Below, piece by piece: positions 1-10,800 of a stretch of DNA of 64,000 nucleotides; within the stretch, counting starts at the first letter, position 1; the number at the start of each line of letters is the position of its first letter. Both the position numbers and the translations under genes were made by a program. The notes below the pieces were generated by a model that saw only the letters and a list, made by a program, of their open reading frames with translations, had not been told where the DNA came from and did no database searches. The stretch is taken from the NCBI GenBank assembly GCA_018292915.2, contig JACVVK020000001.1, positions 4,297,501 through 4,361,500 of the forward strand, written 5' to 3'. Origin of the DNA: Batillaria attramentaria. Taxonomy: Eukaryota > Mollusca > Gastropoda > Batillariidae.

Positions 1-889
1 AATGTCAACTCATTTAAAGTCTCATTTCTTCCGGCAGTATTACACAGACTAACTTCTCTATCACCACTGTTACCATCATTGTCATTTTACGATGTCGTGT
101 TGGGATGTATCATAGCTGTGTGTATGTAACGTGTATGGGACGTGTATTTCATGTGTATGTGATGTGACGTATTTCATGTGTATGTATTGCCACCCTACTA
201 TTGTGAGGCGCCCAGAGCTCCAGCAGGAGGTTGGGCGCCAGACAATTATTATTATTAATATCTCTGTGGTGGCTGGACCAATATTCATATAATGATAGGA
301 CACAACTGACGCTGAGGAACGCTCCATGAAAATGTACACGTTACCCCTACAGGCCACAGTGCGTGCGTGTCTCAGTGGGAAATGTCCAACGCTAACACTG
401 CGAGGTGAGGTTCGCCGTGAGCCATAGGGGATCCCATTCTAACTTCAATCAAGCTCAGCTAGTAAACATCATCGTACAGCTTAGGTGCGCTGCGATTTTT
501 TTTATTTATTTTTTTTTTTTTTTGCATTAGTCTGACGTTTTCCTGTGCTTAGCCACCACGCAAAAGATAATATTATAGCCACCAATAAGTTTGTTCGCTT
601 GGATCCCTAACCCAGGATGTGACATCCCCGATCACTCGGCATGGGTTACCCGAACTAAGCTGAGCCAAGCGATGACTTTATTTAGCCCTGTGGAGGGAAA
701 TTGCAAGATGTACATCAGTGAATAAACAGTGAGGTGTCCTCAGTTACTGCCGTGACGACTTTTTTTCACGCATGCTTCGGGCTTCCATTATCGCAGTAAA
801 GGAAAAGTTTCTAGTCCATCTCTACCTTCGGAGTGAGCGAGACACCACACTACAGCGCCAGCCATTTTTCTGTTCTTTTTCCTTAATGT
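1..889. other. Unassigned AT-rich sequence
   Basis: No gene or recognised repeat is seen. It contains a T-run near 497-523. A short stretch around 601-700 has mirrored motifs but was not matched to anything else in the window. Confidence 0.5.
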
Positions 890-1008
890 AGGGCGTGTGC
901 TTCCTTTTTTTTTAAAATTTAATTTTGCTTTTGGGTTTCTTTTGTCCTAGTCTGGGCACGGCTCGTAGCCGTGGGTTAAATTAACCTCGACTTTTACATA
1001 CGGGCCCA
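890..1008 (+). repeat. Repeat R1, 3' fragment
   Basis: The right-hand ~110 bp of a repeat whose fuller copies lie at 4041-4382 (+) and 57486-57825 (-). The shared text includes TTTCTTTTGTCCTAGTC, a GTAGCCGT core, TTAAATTAACCTCGA and the terminal ACATACGGGCCCA. All three copies stop at the same GGCCCA boundary, which supports a real element end there. Confidence 0.75.
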
Positions 1009-1114
1009 GGTTGCTGTGATGACGCCACAGCGGCGGAAACCCCCAAAATCACAACTGTGTCACAGCTGTGGACAGCACTGTGGCGCTCCGCAGTGCAAAG
1101 TTACGAGCCGGCTT
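1006..1114 (+). repeat. Left arm of a long-range inverted repeat (R2)
   Basis: About 108 bp that recurs as the reverse complement at 3171-3280 with roughly 85-90% identity by eye. Both arms start at CCAGGTTG on the outside, run through GATGACGCCACAGCGGCGG and AACCCCCAAAATCACAACTG, and end at GAGCCGGCTT on the inside. The arms enclose about 2.06 kb filled with other repeats. Confidence 0.8.
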
Positions 1115-1189
1115 ATGTTCGGGGTTGTGCACCAGTGGCCTCACTAAAACAATCATAATTAATTTATGTCTGCAGGATTTAAAATCCGG

Positions 1190-1290
1190 TTCAGTGGAAG
1201 TGCTGCACTTTGATTATACTCGTGTTTGCTGCAGTTTGAGGCACCAAGGAACCATTCATCTTGCCTGATTTTTGCATACAGGGCCAAAAC
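1190..1290 (+). repeat. Repeat R3, left part
   Basis: Matches 58395-58480: both carry GTGCTGCACTTTGATTATAC, a TCGTGTTT continuation, then GGAACCRTTCA and a TTTGCATAC-like end. The right part of the same repeat continues at about 1640-1700. A family C SINE fragment has separated the two parts here. Confidence 0.7.
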
Positions 1291-1639
1291 CATGGGACGC
1301 CACTGGTGCGACTTTGGGGGTGCTTCCCTTGGTATGGCATGTCTTATGATGTGGATGATTACACGACCGGCACCGCAGGTGCCGTAGTTCCCGGGCCTGG
1401 TTAATGCCGGGATATTTATGACAGGAAGCGTGGAATGCGGCCCTGTCCCGCAGTCCCAAACCACACGGACCTCCATAGCATCATCTTACCGTCGTCCTCA
1501 CCTCCATCATTATGCATAACAAAAATTGCCCCAGCATCAGAGCCCTCCGTGGATTCCACCCATTACAAGGGAGGAATACCACTGGAGCCGGCAAAGAGTT
1601 GTGACAGCAAAACAACACCACCACCAACAACAACAACAA
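1288..1639 (+). mobile_element. SINE family C, 5'-truncated copy
   Basis: Matches the reverse complement of the full-length family C copy at 43583-44042 from the GTGCGACTTTGGGGGTGCTT block through GATGTGGATGATTACACG, GCCGGGATATTTATGACAG and the GGACCTCCATAGCATCA block, down to an (AAC)n tail near 1615-1639. The tRNA-like head is missing. About 30 bp around 1370-1400 (GGCACCGCAGGTGCC palindrome) are absent from the other copy. It is non-coding and presumably inactive. Confidence 0.8.
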
Positions 1640-1760
1640 TGGGATACGCGTGCGCGGTACAAAATGGGTTTAAAGGGCGCGTGGACTTCACCGTGGGCAC
1701 ATAATGCAAGTGGAAAGTTAAAGGGTGTCTCCACGACCCTCCCCACAATGTGGGGGTAAT
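1640..1760 (+). repeat. Repeat R3, right part
   Basis: TGCGCGGTACAAAATG and its surroundings match TGCGCGGTACGAAATG at about 58722-58740. Together with 1190-1290 this reconstructs one R3 copy split by the family C insertion. Confidence 0.55.
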
Positions 1761-2052
1761 GTCCGTGTGCCCAGAAAATCAATCGACCTTTAGCCAGATT
1801 CCCTTTGCAATTTACACTGAGCCGGCGATGGTCCGAGACTAATGTGAATCACCTGGGCTTCAGCGGTGGGAAAACAGTTCATTGCTTGACTGGACTTTCC
1901 ATTTGTTAACTGCAGACTCTGGGGACGTTACAATAACAATAGGCACGTCTGGCATTCAACGACCTCGAAGAAACAAGTGTTTCAGTTTACAGTTCAGGTC
2001 CCCCCCCCCCCCAAAAAAAAAAAAAAAAAAAAAAAAAAAATAAATAAATAAA

Positions 2053-2084
<32 letters not shown>

Positions 2085-2401
2085 AATCACTTGCTGTCCA
2101 GTGGATAGCACGGGTTAGGGACAGACACAGACGACCTCAAGTTTTTTTGTTTTTTTTTTTTTTGGGGGGGGGGGGGGGGTGAGGTAGGTCATCAGTTCCG
2201 GCTGAACTGTAGACTGTGTTTGCTGAATGCGAGAAATGTGTGCTTCAAAGACGTTACATCACAGGCGTGTACCCGGGTCAGGACGGGCCACTAATAACAA
2301 TACTGACGCGTTTCTGGCGTACAAGGAGGAACGGACCCATCGCTACAGAACTACGGGGGTTAACCTCGCCACGTGACGACGCACGAGGAGCACGGATATA
2401 T

Positions 2402-2402
<1 letters not shown>
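1761..2402. other. Unassigned, with poly-C/poly-A and poly-T/poly-G tracts
   Basis: No gene is seen. Simple tracts include C13 followed by a long A-run (2000-2092) and a T-run followed by G16 (2151-2179). (TAA)n at about 2403-2435 is the tail of the neighbouring SINE. Confidence 0.6.
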
Positions 2403-2435
<33 letters not shown>

Positions 2436-2826
2436 GCGCATTAATATAGGCGCTTTATCCCAACTATTTGGCTCAAAGCGCCTCGAGCTAAACCCAACAT
2501 GCACGCTCACGGGAATCACGCGCATTCTCTCACACACTGGACATGAACACATTACAATCACGTGGTGCGAAGGAATTCAAGTTTCTCAGCAATTCAAGTT
2601 TCGGAATTTTAGAAGTGCATTTATTTTTGAATTTTGTGGGCTAAACATTTCCAAAGCAGAAAGGGGTGGGGGGGGGGAGCCGGAGTATCCGGAGAGAACC
2701 CCTGAAGGTCGGCCCGAATGAACGGTGCCACATACGAGAAAGAAAAATTCTTCGCCCCAAGTCAGTGGGACTCGAACCTGACCTCTCGCATAAGTCTTAA
2801 CGTTAACCACTAGACCACCGGCCGCG
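2403..2826 (-). mobile_element. SINE family B (V-SINE-like), near full length
   Basis: Read on the minus strand it has four parts. First is a tRNA-like head with GGTGGTCTAGTGGTTAA-type A box and a GAGTCCCACTG B-box region. Second is a central core with TCTCTCCGGGTACTCCGG-like text. Third is a conserved body with CACGTGATTGTAATGTGTTC and AAAGCGCC. Fourth is an (ATT)n tail, seen as (TAA)n at 2403-2435. The core resembles the conserved domain of the V-SINE superfamily, which is reported in molluscs; that assignment is by memory of the motif. Eight copies occur in the window. Confidence 0.85.
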
Positions 2827-2916
2827 CCGGTTCAAATGTCCAAATAGTGCGAGGCAACGCGCGAATGTTGGCCGGTATGCGCTTAAACACGAGGAAAGGT
2901 CGAAGCAGCCCCCAAT

Positions 2917-3000
2917 CCCCCCCCCCCCCCCAAAAAAAAAAAAAAATAAAAAAATAAAATAAAATAAAATAAAAAATAAAAAAATAAAAAAATAAAAGAA
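2917..3000. repeat. Poly-C to poly-A tract with (AAAAT)n
   Basis: C15 is followed directly by A15 and then AAAAT-type repeats. This is one of at least ten C-run/A-run junctions of the same polarity in the window. Confidence 0.9.
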
Positions 3001-3039
3001 CCCACCCAAGAAACAAAACAACAGAAAATTTGTTTTTCA

Positions 3040-3042
<3 letters not shown>

Positions 3043-3099
<57 letters not shown>
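3043..3099. repeat. (TG)n microsatellite
   Basis: About 28 perfect TG dinucleotides. Confidence 0.98.
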
Positions 3100-3100
<1 letters not shown>

Positions 3101-3170
3101 CAATTGTGGACCAAAGCCGGTTTTTCCTTCTTTCGGGATTACTGAGTTCCGGCAGGCGCACTCTTCACAT

Positions 3171-3280
3171 AAAGCCGGCTCTTAACTGGGCACTGCGGAG
3201 CCCCACAGTTCTGTCCACAGTGTTGACACAGTTGTGATTTTGGGGGTTTCCGCCGCTGTGGCGTCATCACAACAACCTGG
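3171..3280 (-). repeat. Right arm of long-range inverted repeat (R2)
   Basis: Reverse complement of 1006-1114, with matching inner (GCCGGCT) and outer (CAACCTGG) ends. The two arms could be terminal inverted repeats of a decayed DNA transposon now filled with nested retroposons, or two solo copies of one short repeat in opposite orientation. No clear TSD was found. Confidence 0.8.
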
Positions 3281-3326
3281 ATTTCAAATAGCCACAACTG
3301 TGACTGTGATTTCCACAACAGATTCT

Positions 3327-3367
3327 GATTGGCTGTACTACGTTACTACGTCACTCGGCGCGCAAAC
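3327..3367 (+). promoter_or_regulatory. Promoter-like cluster upstream of a small ATG
   Basis: GATTGG (inverted CCAAT box) at 3327-3332, TACGTCA (CRE-like) at 3347-3353 and a CpG-containing GGCGCGC stretch lie just before AAACATGGCGGAC, a YY1/Kozak-like start context. The motifs are visible; promoter function is inference. Confidence 0.3.
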
Positions 3368-3496
3368 ATGGCGGACTGTGCATCTTCAATCGGTTTGTCA
3401 CCGAGCACAGCTGTGTTCAGTTTTGTATTTAGTAGACACACCGAGCGCAACGACTGTGATGTGCACATGTGTGTTTCGCGCGCTGTGCCCAGTTAA
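3368..3496 (+). CDS. Possible first exon or small ORF, 42 codons
   Basis: ATGGCGGAC opens a 42-residue frame beginning MADCASSIGLSPSTAV and ending at TAA at 3494-3496. The start context AAACATGGCGG is favourable, and CCAAT- and CRE-like motifs lie within 45 bp upstream. A GT donor (TCG|GTTTGT) inside the frame could make this a short first coding exon. No family is recognised, and a chance open frame is quite possible. Confidence 0.18.
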   Translation: MADCASSIGLSPSTAVFSFVFSRHTERNDCDVHMCVSRAVPS

Positions 3497-4040
3497 AGAG
3501 CAGGCTTTAAAAACGGATCAATAGCGTTAACCCGACTTTCAAGCTAAGGTAACAAACGTAAAGATCCCACCCGTTACTCCCCCCCCCCCCAACCCCACTT
3601 GCAGTATCCAAAGCGCATCTTCTGTTACATGATTTCAGTGATTTTAGATCGTTTCAGCTCTTCCTCGAATTTCCTCGCACACGAGCACTCAGACCCAAAC
3701 GCTTTTTACGACTGAGTAAACTGCACGCGCACGATATGTCGGGGCTCCCCCACACAATACCATCGCCACGACTTCACGAAAAAATAGTATGCCCTGTCTT
3801 TAGCAGATCTTGCCCGGGTTAATGATGTTGTCAGTTTTCACTTAGCGAACGGAGATTTAACCCCTGGCTTACCCAGTGAAAAGCTTCCTGTCCTGCACGA
3901 TCACAAAACCACGTAATCTTGCGATTTGCCGTGTCATATTTTGGCCCAGGGGCCTTCAGCTATTTTTCTCTCCGACCGGCTCGACGTTCTTGGAGAATTT
4001 CCTCTCACAGCCGGAAAAAGAAAAAAAACAAAAAACAACA
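3497..4040. other. Unassigned sequence
   Basis: No gene recognised. A C10 run is near 3581 and an A/C-rich stretch lies at 4018-4050. Confidence 0.5.
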
Positions 4041-4382
4041 ACAACTCACACACAAACAAATCTTGAAAAATGCTGTATGGACGGACGAGCTAAGTGGAGT
4101 CTAGTGCCCGCATGTAAAAGTCGGGGTTAGGGAGTTTAGCCCCGGGCTAGAGTCGACCCTCGAACTAAACTAGCTCTAGGGTTACATTTTCTGTTGTTTT
4201 TGTTTTAAAGCAGGAAGCGGGTCCATTCCAGCAAGGTGCCTGTGCCGTTATAGAAGGGTTTTTGTCTTTCTTTCTTCCCTTCCTTTTTTTTTTAAATTTT
4301 GTTTAGGGGTTTCTTTTGTCCTAGTCCAGGATAGGCCCGTAGCCGTAGGTTAAATTAACCTCGAGTTCTACATACAGGCCCA
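4041..4382 (+). repeat. Repeat R1, fuller copy
   Basis: About 340 bp matching the reverse complement of 57486-57825 throughout. Shared blocks are AAATCTTGAAAAATGCTGTA, GGACGGACGAGCTAAGTGGA, GGTTAGGGAGTTTAG, GCAGGAAGCGGGTCCATTCC and the terminal TACATACAGGCCCA. Internally, GCCCGCATGTAAAAGTCGGG (4107-4126) is imperfectly mirrored by the right end, giving a weak inverted-repeat character. No coding capacity. Possibly a non-autonomous DNA element. Confidence 0.8.
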
Positions 4383-4428
4383 GTTCTTCTCCTTCGTCTC
4401 CTCCGTTCCTTGTACTGGATTCTGCCTG

Positions 4429-4829
4429 AGATGATTAAGCTAGTTCACTCACTCACTCACTCACTCACTCACTCACTCACTCACTCACTCACTCTCGCCT
4501 TTCGCCCCTGCTGGGTACCACCAAGCTGCAAGAGTTCCAGACCATACTCTCCAGATGATTAAGCTAGTTCACTCACTCACTCACTCACTCACTCACTCAC
4601 TCACTCACTCACTCACTCACTCACTCACTCACTCACTCACTCTCGCCTTTCGCCCCTGCTGGGTACCACCAAGCTGCAAGAGTTCCAGACCATACTCTCC
4701 AGATGATTAAGCTAGTTCACTCACTCACTCACTCACTCACTCACTCACTCACTCTCGCCTTTCGCCCCTGCTGGGTACCACCAAGCTGCAAGAGTTCCAG
4801 ACCATACTCTCCAGATGATTAAGCTGGAT
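4429..4829 (+). repeat. Compound tandem repeat: (CTCA)n blocks plus a ~72-bp unit, 3 copies
   Basis: Three copies of a constant block (CTCGCCTTTCGCCCCTGCTG through CTCCAGATGATTAAGCT) begin near 4493, 4643 and 4753. They are separated by (CACT)n runs of different length. The constant blocks are almost identical, while only the tetranucleotide number changes. Confidence 0.93.
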
Positions 4830-5275
4830 GATAATAATGGGCCGCGGCTTTTATATCCACGTCGAACACAGGTCATCGACTGATTACTTTTCGAAAAGTT
4901 CGATTACTTTCTTATAAAGGAGGACATAATTATGCCCGATCATGTCTGTGCCACACTGGCTAGACAGCATTCAGGGCAAATTAATGTCCTATACGTTGAT
5001 TGGCAGGCAGGGCATTTTGTCCGATTATAATTCCAGCGGATATGAGACCCTGCTGGGTATGCTCATAATGGGAAAGTTGGCCAGACCATGCCGTGCTTTA
5101 TGCTCATTATGCCGCGGCACGCGATTGGCTGAATTCCGGGGGCTTGCCCCTTTTGATTGACAGGAGTGGAGTCGTCTATTAGTACCCCGGTTTAAGAGAT
5201 GGAATCGTCGTCAGAAATCTTTAACCGCTGCAGGATTCGCGTTCCTGGCAGCCGTATTCTTCATTCCTCATGAAA
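4830..5275. other. Unassigned sequence
   Basis: No gene recognised; the open frames in it have no familiar features. Confidence 0.5.
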
Positions 5276-5279
5276 ACTC

Positions 5280-5570
5280 TCACCACCCCCCTCCCGCCCC
5301 CCACCCCCTTCCCCCAAACAACAACAACAACAACATCACCCCCCCCAAAAAAAAAACAAAAAAACAAAAAAACAACAAAAAAACCAACAAAACAAACAAA
5401 CAAACAAACAAAAAACAAAAACAGAACAACAACAAAAAACCCAAAACAAGACAAAAAACCCCAACAAAACAACAAACAAACAAACAAACAAAAAACAAAA
5501 TCAGAACAACAACAAAAACCCCAAAAGAAAACAAAACAAAACAAAAAGAAAAGAAAACAGAAATGTGTTC
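5280..5570. repeat. A+C-only low-complexity tract
   Basis: Nearly 290 bp of (AAAC)n, (AAC)n and C-runs, with almost no G or T on the plus strand. Open frames over it (poly-Thr/Lys/Asn, or Phe/Val/Leu on the other strand) are artefacts. Confidence 0.95.
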
Positions 5571-6016
5571 CTAACAAGCAAGGGATATATTCCGTACACT
5601 CTGGTGACTCGTGAGGAGCGTGCGTGCATCACTAGCAGAACCCAGCGACAAACTATTCCTTCTGTTACAGGGCTGTTGCAAAAGGTCAAGCGACTCGCTG
5701 TCATTGACAGGTCTGATACTCCCTGAAGCCGAAGAAATCCAACCCCGGACGATCTTTCCCGTTAAAAAAACAAGGGCGTAAGCGCCATGGATTTGCTTGC
5801 GTGCTTACGCCTTTATTCCAGACGACGGCGGATTTTCTTTTCGGCTGCCTGGTTTGTCAAAGACACGATTACTATATGACGATCCGTGTCGAGGTCCAGT
5901 TGGGCAGTTATTGCTGACGTCATTATCAGTTTAAGGTGTACGCGAGGTTTTGTTGTTGTTGCTTTTGATTTTCATCAGCGGTTGGCGGGTGGGAGGTGTG
6001 GGGTGTGCGGGGGTGG
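5571..6016. other. Unassigned, with a short hairpin
   Basis: No gene seen. GGGCGTAAGC (5774-5783) pairs with GCTTACGCCT about 20 bp downstream, giving a ~10-bp stem. Confidence 0.45.
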
Positions 6017-6170
6017 GGCAGTAGCAAAGCTGGTAGAGCCTTGGACTTTCAGTGCTAAGGTCGTGAGTTCAAATCCCGGTGGGGGCGGGGGTGGGGGGCA
6101 AGGTAGTGCTTTTTCCTCGTTGCCCTGCCTCTGATAGTACCCGTGTGTGGTGTAAAAGGACGCTAATCTC
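6017..6170 (+). mobile_element. SINE family A, diverged copy
   Basis: Family A consists of a tRNA-like head with an A box (TRGYNNAANNGGTAGAGC type), a B box (GAGTTCGAATCCC type), a GGGCCAAATATTTGTGCTGG linker, a CTCGTTGCCCCGTCTTTGAT core and a GGACGTTAAACYCCCAAACA tail. This copy has a changed A-box region (GCAAAGCTGGTAGAGC) and an intact B box at about 6066-6078. It has a G-rich insertion at 6080-6098. It is RNA polymerase III promoter-like, not a functional tRNA. Confidence 0.8.
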
Positions 6171-6302
6171 GAAAACAACTCACGAACCCGATTTTTTTTA
6201 TATTTTCTCCGCGTGTGTTGACCGTGTTTTGACGTAGAAAAACTAAAATAATGCCCAACTGAGAGAGAAGGTTTAGTTCTTATTTCTTTTTGTGTGGAAC
6301 CA

Positions 6303-6805
<503 letters not shown>

Positions 6806-6849
<44 letters not shown>

Positions 6850-6884
6850 GAGAAATAGGGGTATGTGTGTGTGTGTTTGGGGAC

Positions 6885-6934
<50 letters not shown>

Positions 6935-6939
6935 GGGAC

Positions 6940-6987
<48 letters not shown>
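6806..6987. repeat. Interrupted (TG)n array
   Basis: Three TG runs separated by near-identical TTTGGGGACTTAG spacers, so a larger unit (spacer plus TG run) has been duplicated. Confidence 0.95.
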
Positions 6988-6988
<1 letters not shown>

Positions 6989-7410
6989 TGGATGTGGTGG
7001 TTTCACAATGATGTCGGGGAAGAACTGTGGGTGCGAGGTGGAGGAGAGAGAGAGAAAGAGAGTAGAAGGGGGATAGGGAACGGGAGAGCGGGGCGGTATC
7101 ATCCCTTATTTTCAATGCAGTGAAGCGGGCAATGCTAAACGGAGAATCCTCGCTGGAGGCCGCCAGTTTCTCATCATGATCATCTTTAATTCGAAACCAG
7201 GCCGCGTAGCTGATGCGGGCTGACACCAGAAACCCTCCGTCATCGACAGTTACCGATGATCCACACCTCATCAACCACTTGGTCCGTCTCATGTCTGCTG
7301 GAAGAAATGATACCAAGTAATCAATATTTTCAGGCTGTCTGCCCTCGACACAGTTTTAACAGCTTCCCTTCCCGTTCCCCTCTTCCGACACACAGAGGCA
7401 CGCACACTCA
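6988..7410. other. Unassigned sequence
   Basis: Mixed-composition DNA around 7080-7390 with no recognised gene. Confidence 0.45.
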
Positions 7411-7447
<37 letters not shown>

Positions 7448-7448
7448 A

Positions 7449-7525
<77 letters not shown>

Positions 7526-7528
7526 GCA
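7411..7528. repeat. (CA)n/(CG)n microsatellite
   Basis: Long CA run interrupted by CAGACA units, ending in an alternating CG run (7511-7526). Confidence 0.98.
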
Positions 7529-7549
7529 TGTAGGGAGGGTGGGATGGGT

Positions 7550-7705
7550 GCTTGAGAGTTTTCCGTCCTTGTCCACCACGTATGGGTGATATCAAAGACG
7601 AGACAACGAGAGAAAAACAAAACAAAACAAAACAAAATGAAACAAAACAAAAAAGGCAAAAATATCTGGCCCCAGCCGGGATTCGGTCTCACGACGCGAG
7701 CACAG
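7550..7705 (-). mobile_element. SINE family A, head lost
   Basis: Tail, core and B-box parts are present on the minus strand. An (AAAAC)n expansion lies at 7615-7655 between core and linker, and a (GA)n run (7711-7755) replaces the A-box half of the head. Confidence 0.8.
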
Positions 7706-7708
7706 AGA

Positions 7709-7710
<2 letters not shown>

Positions 7711-7757
<47 letters not shown>

Positions 7758-7778
7758 TCTGCCCCCCCCCCCCCCCGC
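7711..7778. repeat. (GA)n microsatellite and C-run
   Basis: GA run followed by C14. Confidence 0.95.
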
Positions 7779-7835
7779 CTTTTCAACGTAATACAACGTA
7801 GTCAGTTTAATTTTTACCACATATTCCACATAGTG

Positions 7836-7848
7836 GGGCATCCCATCT
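7836..7848 (+). repeat. Target-site duplication of the LINE, left
   Basis: GGGCATCCCATCT, repeated exactly at 11144-11156. Confidence 0.95.
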
Positions 7849-10800
7849 ACTTACTTACTTACTTAGGCCCTTGGCTCCACGTGGAGCATAGGCCATCGAC
7901 AACCCTTCGCCATCGCACTCTGTTCTGGGCTAGTCTTGCCACTCCAGTCCAGTTGGTCCCCTGCTTACATAGCTCTGCCTCAGTGTCCCGCCTCCAGCTG
8001 TTGCGAGGCCGGCCTCTCTTCCTTTTCCCCTGCGGGTTCCATGTCAGGGCTTGGCGTGTGGTGCTGGATGCTGGCTTCCTGAGGGTGTGTCCAATCCAGC
8101 CCCACTTCCTCCGCAGGATCTGCTTGGCCACTGGTTCCTGCCCCGCTCGCTCCCACAGCTCTTCATTCCGGATCTTCTCTGGCCATCGGATGTTGAAGAT
8201 GCGCCTCAGACAGGTGTTGAGAAATGTCTGGATCTTCTGCTGCATCGTCTTCGTTGTCCTCCATGTTTCGCATCCGTAGAGCAGAACTGACTTCACGTTG
8301 GAGTTGAAGATGCGAAGTTTGGTTCTTATGCTGACAACTTTGGATGCCCAGACGTTCTTCAGCATGACCATTGCTGCCCTTGCCTTGCCGATTCTGGCTG
8401 TGACGTCTCGGTCTGTGCCTCCCTGTCCATCAACCACACTCCCCAGGTAGACAAAAGACTCCACCTCCCTGATGGGCTCTCCACCGACTGTGACTGGTGT
8501 GTTGGCAGTGGTGTTGATCTTCATCAGCTCGGTTTTCTTCCTGTTGATCTTGAGCCCTGTTCCGGCTGATGTGGCTTCCAGGCACGTAGTCTTGTCCTGC
8601 ATCTGGCTGTGGCTGTGAGACAGGAGCGCCAGGTCGTCCGCGAAGTCGAGGTCATCCAGCTGCGTCCAGAGTGTCCACTGTATCCCGTTTTTCCTGCCTG
8701 CTGTAGTGGTCTTCATGATCCAGTCGATGACCAGGAGGAAGAGAAACGGGGACAACAGGCATCCCTGGCGGACTCCGGTCTTCACCTCGAAGCTTTCTGA
8801 CAACTGGCCGGCATGGGCAATCCTGCAGCTCATGTCTTGGTAGGTGCACTGGATCAGGGAGATGATCTTCCCGGGAACTCCATAGTGCCTTAGCAGCTTC
8901 CACAGCGCCTCTCTGTCTACACTGTCGAAGGCCTTCTCATAGTCTATGAAGTTGATGTAGAGGGGGGAGTTCCACTCCAGTGACTGCTCCACAATGATGC
9001 GTAGGCTGGCAATCTGGTCAGCGCAGGACCTGTTCCTGCGAAAGCCCGCCTGCTGGTCTCGGAGCATGGGGTCGACTGCCTCTCTCATCCTCTCCAGTAG
9101 AATTCTGTTGAGAACCTTGCCTGGCACTGACAGGAGCATGATCCCTCGGTAGTTGCTGCAGTCCCTGAGGTCCCCTTTCTTTGGCAGCTTGATGACGATC
9201 CCTTCTTTCCACTGGGCTGGCACCTCTTCCTTCTCCCAGATCTTGCTGAACAGGCTGTGCAGCATGTTGACGGCTGTCTCTGTGTCTGCTTTAATGGCTT
9301 CTGCTGGTATCTCGTCCGGCCCTGCAGCTTTCCCATTTCTCAGTGTCATGATGGCTTTCCTGATCTCCGCCTTAGAGGGCTTGTCGCAGTTGATGGGTAG
9401 TTCTGTCTCAGCTGGTGGGATGTCTGGTGGTGTTTCAGGGATGGGGCGATTTAACAGCTCCCTGAAGTGTTCTGCCCATCGCTTCAGCTGTTCCTCAGTT
9501 GTTGTCAGTGGGTGCCCGTTCTTGTCCTTCACTGGTTTGTCTGTCTGCTGAAATTTGCCGGCGAGCTTCTTGGTCACCTGGTACAGGTCTTTTAGATTCC
9601 CTTGTCGGGCTGCTTCCTCTGCTTGACTGGCCAGGTTGTCGATGTAGTCCCTCTTGTCCTTCCTGGTGCTCCTCTTCACTTCTCTGTCAGCTGCTGTGTA
9701 TTCCTCTTGTGCCTTTGCCTTAGCTCTTCTTGTTCGGCTCGTGTTCAGTGCAGTTTTCTTCTCTTTCCTAACTTCCAGTTTCTGGATGGTATCAGCAGAG
9801 ATCCATTCCTTATGTTGGGTCTTTCTCTTGCCAAGGACCTCTTCGCATGTGTCGTGCCAGAGTTTCTTGCTGTGTTCCCACTGTGTCTCGATGTCCATTT
9901 CACTGTCTTCTATCAGGTCTTGCAGTGGCTGGAACCTGTTGGAAAGGCTGATCCGGAATGCTGCTTGTGTGTCTGTGTTCCTGAGAAGTCCAACGTTGTA
10001 CCTGGTCCGTGTGCTGTTGGCGTTGGTGTGCCTCTTAAGCCGAAGTCTCAATGCTGTTGCAAGAAGGTGGTGGTCTGATGATACATCGGCACCCCTCATC
10101 ACGCGCACATCCCGCCACGATCTCCTGAACTTCCGGCTGATGCAGATGTGATCAATCTGGTTCTCCGTGACATGGTCCGGCGATCTCCATGTGGCCTTGT
10201 GGATGCGCTTGTGTGGGAAGATGCTGCCTCCTATCACTAGCTGGTTCAGGGCACAAAAGTCTGCAAAGCGCTCGCCATTTTCGTTCATCTGTCCCAGTCC
10301 GTGTGTTCCCATGGTGTCCTCATAGCCTGTGTTGTCTGATCCAATCTTGGCGTTGAAGTCTCCCATCAGTATGGTCATGTCCTTGGCTCCTCCTCTATCT
10401 ATCACTGTCTGCAGTTGTTGGTAGAAGTCATCTTTTTTCTCCTCTTCCGCATCATTGGTGGGAGCGTAGCACTGGATGATGTTCAGCTTGATGTCTTTTT
10501 TCTTGGTGATGAATTTGGCTGTGATGATGCGGGAGTTGACAGGTTCCCAGCCGATGAGTGCCCGCTGTGCCTCCGGTGCCAGCATCAGGGCCACGCCCTC
10601 AGTGTGGGGGGCTCCATCCTCTGTGTGTCCAGAGTACAGCAATTGCTCTCCCGATGAAAATCTCAGCTGTCCTGTCTGTAGCCACCTTGTCTCACTCAGT
10701 CCCAGTACTCCTATCTTGTAGTTCTTCATCTCTCTTGCTACTTGTATGGTCCTTCCTACTTCATACATTGTCCTGATGTTCCATGTGGCTACTCTCGTTG

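Noticed and set aside
7859..10776. Overlapping plus-strand frames of 60-165 codons across the LINE
   Set aside because: They are antisense shadows of the 1002-codon minus-strand ORF, which has all conserved motifs.
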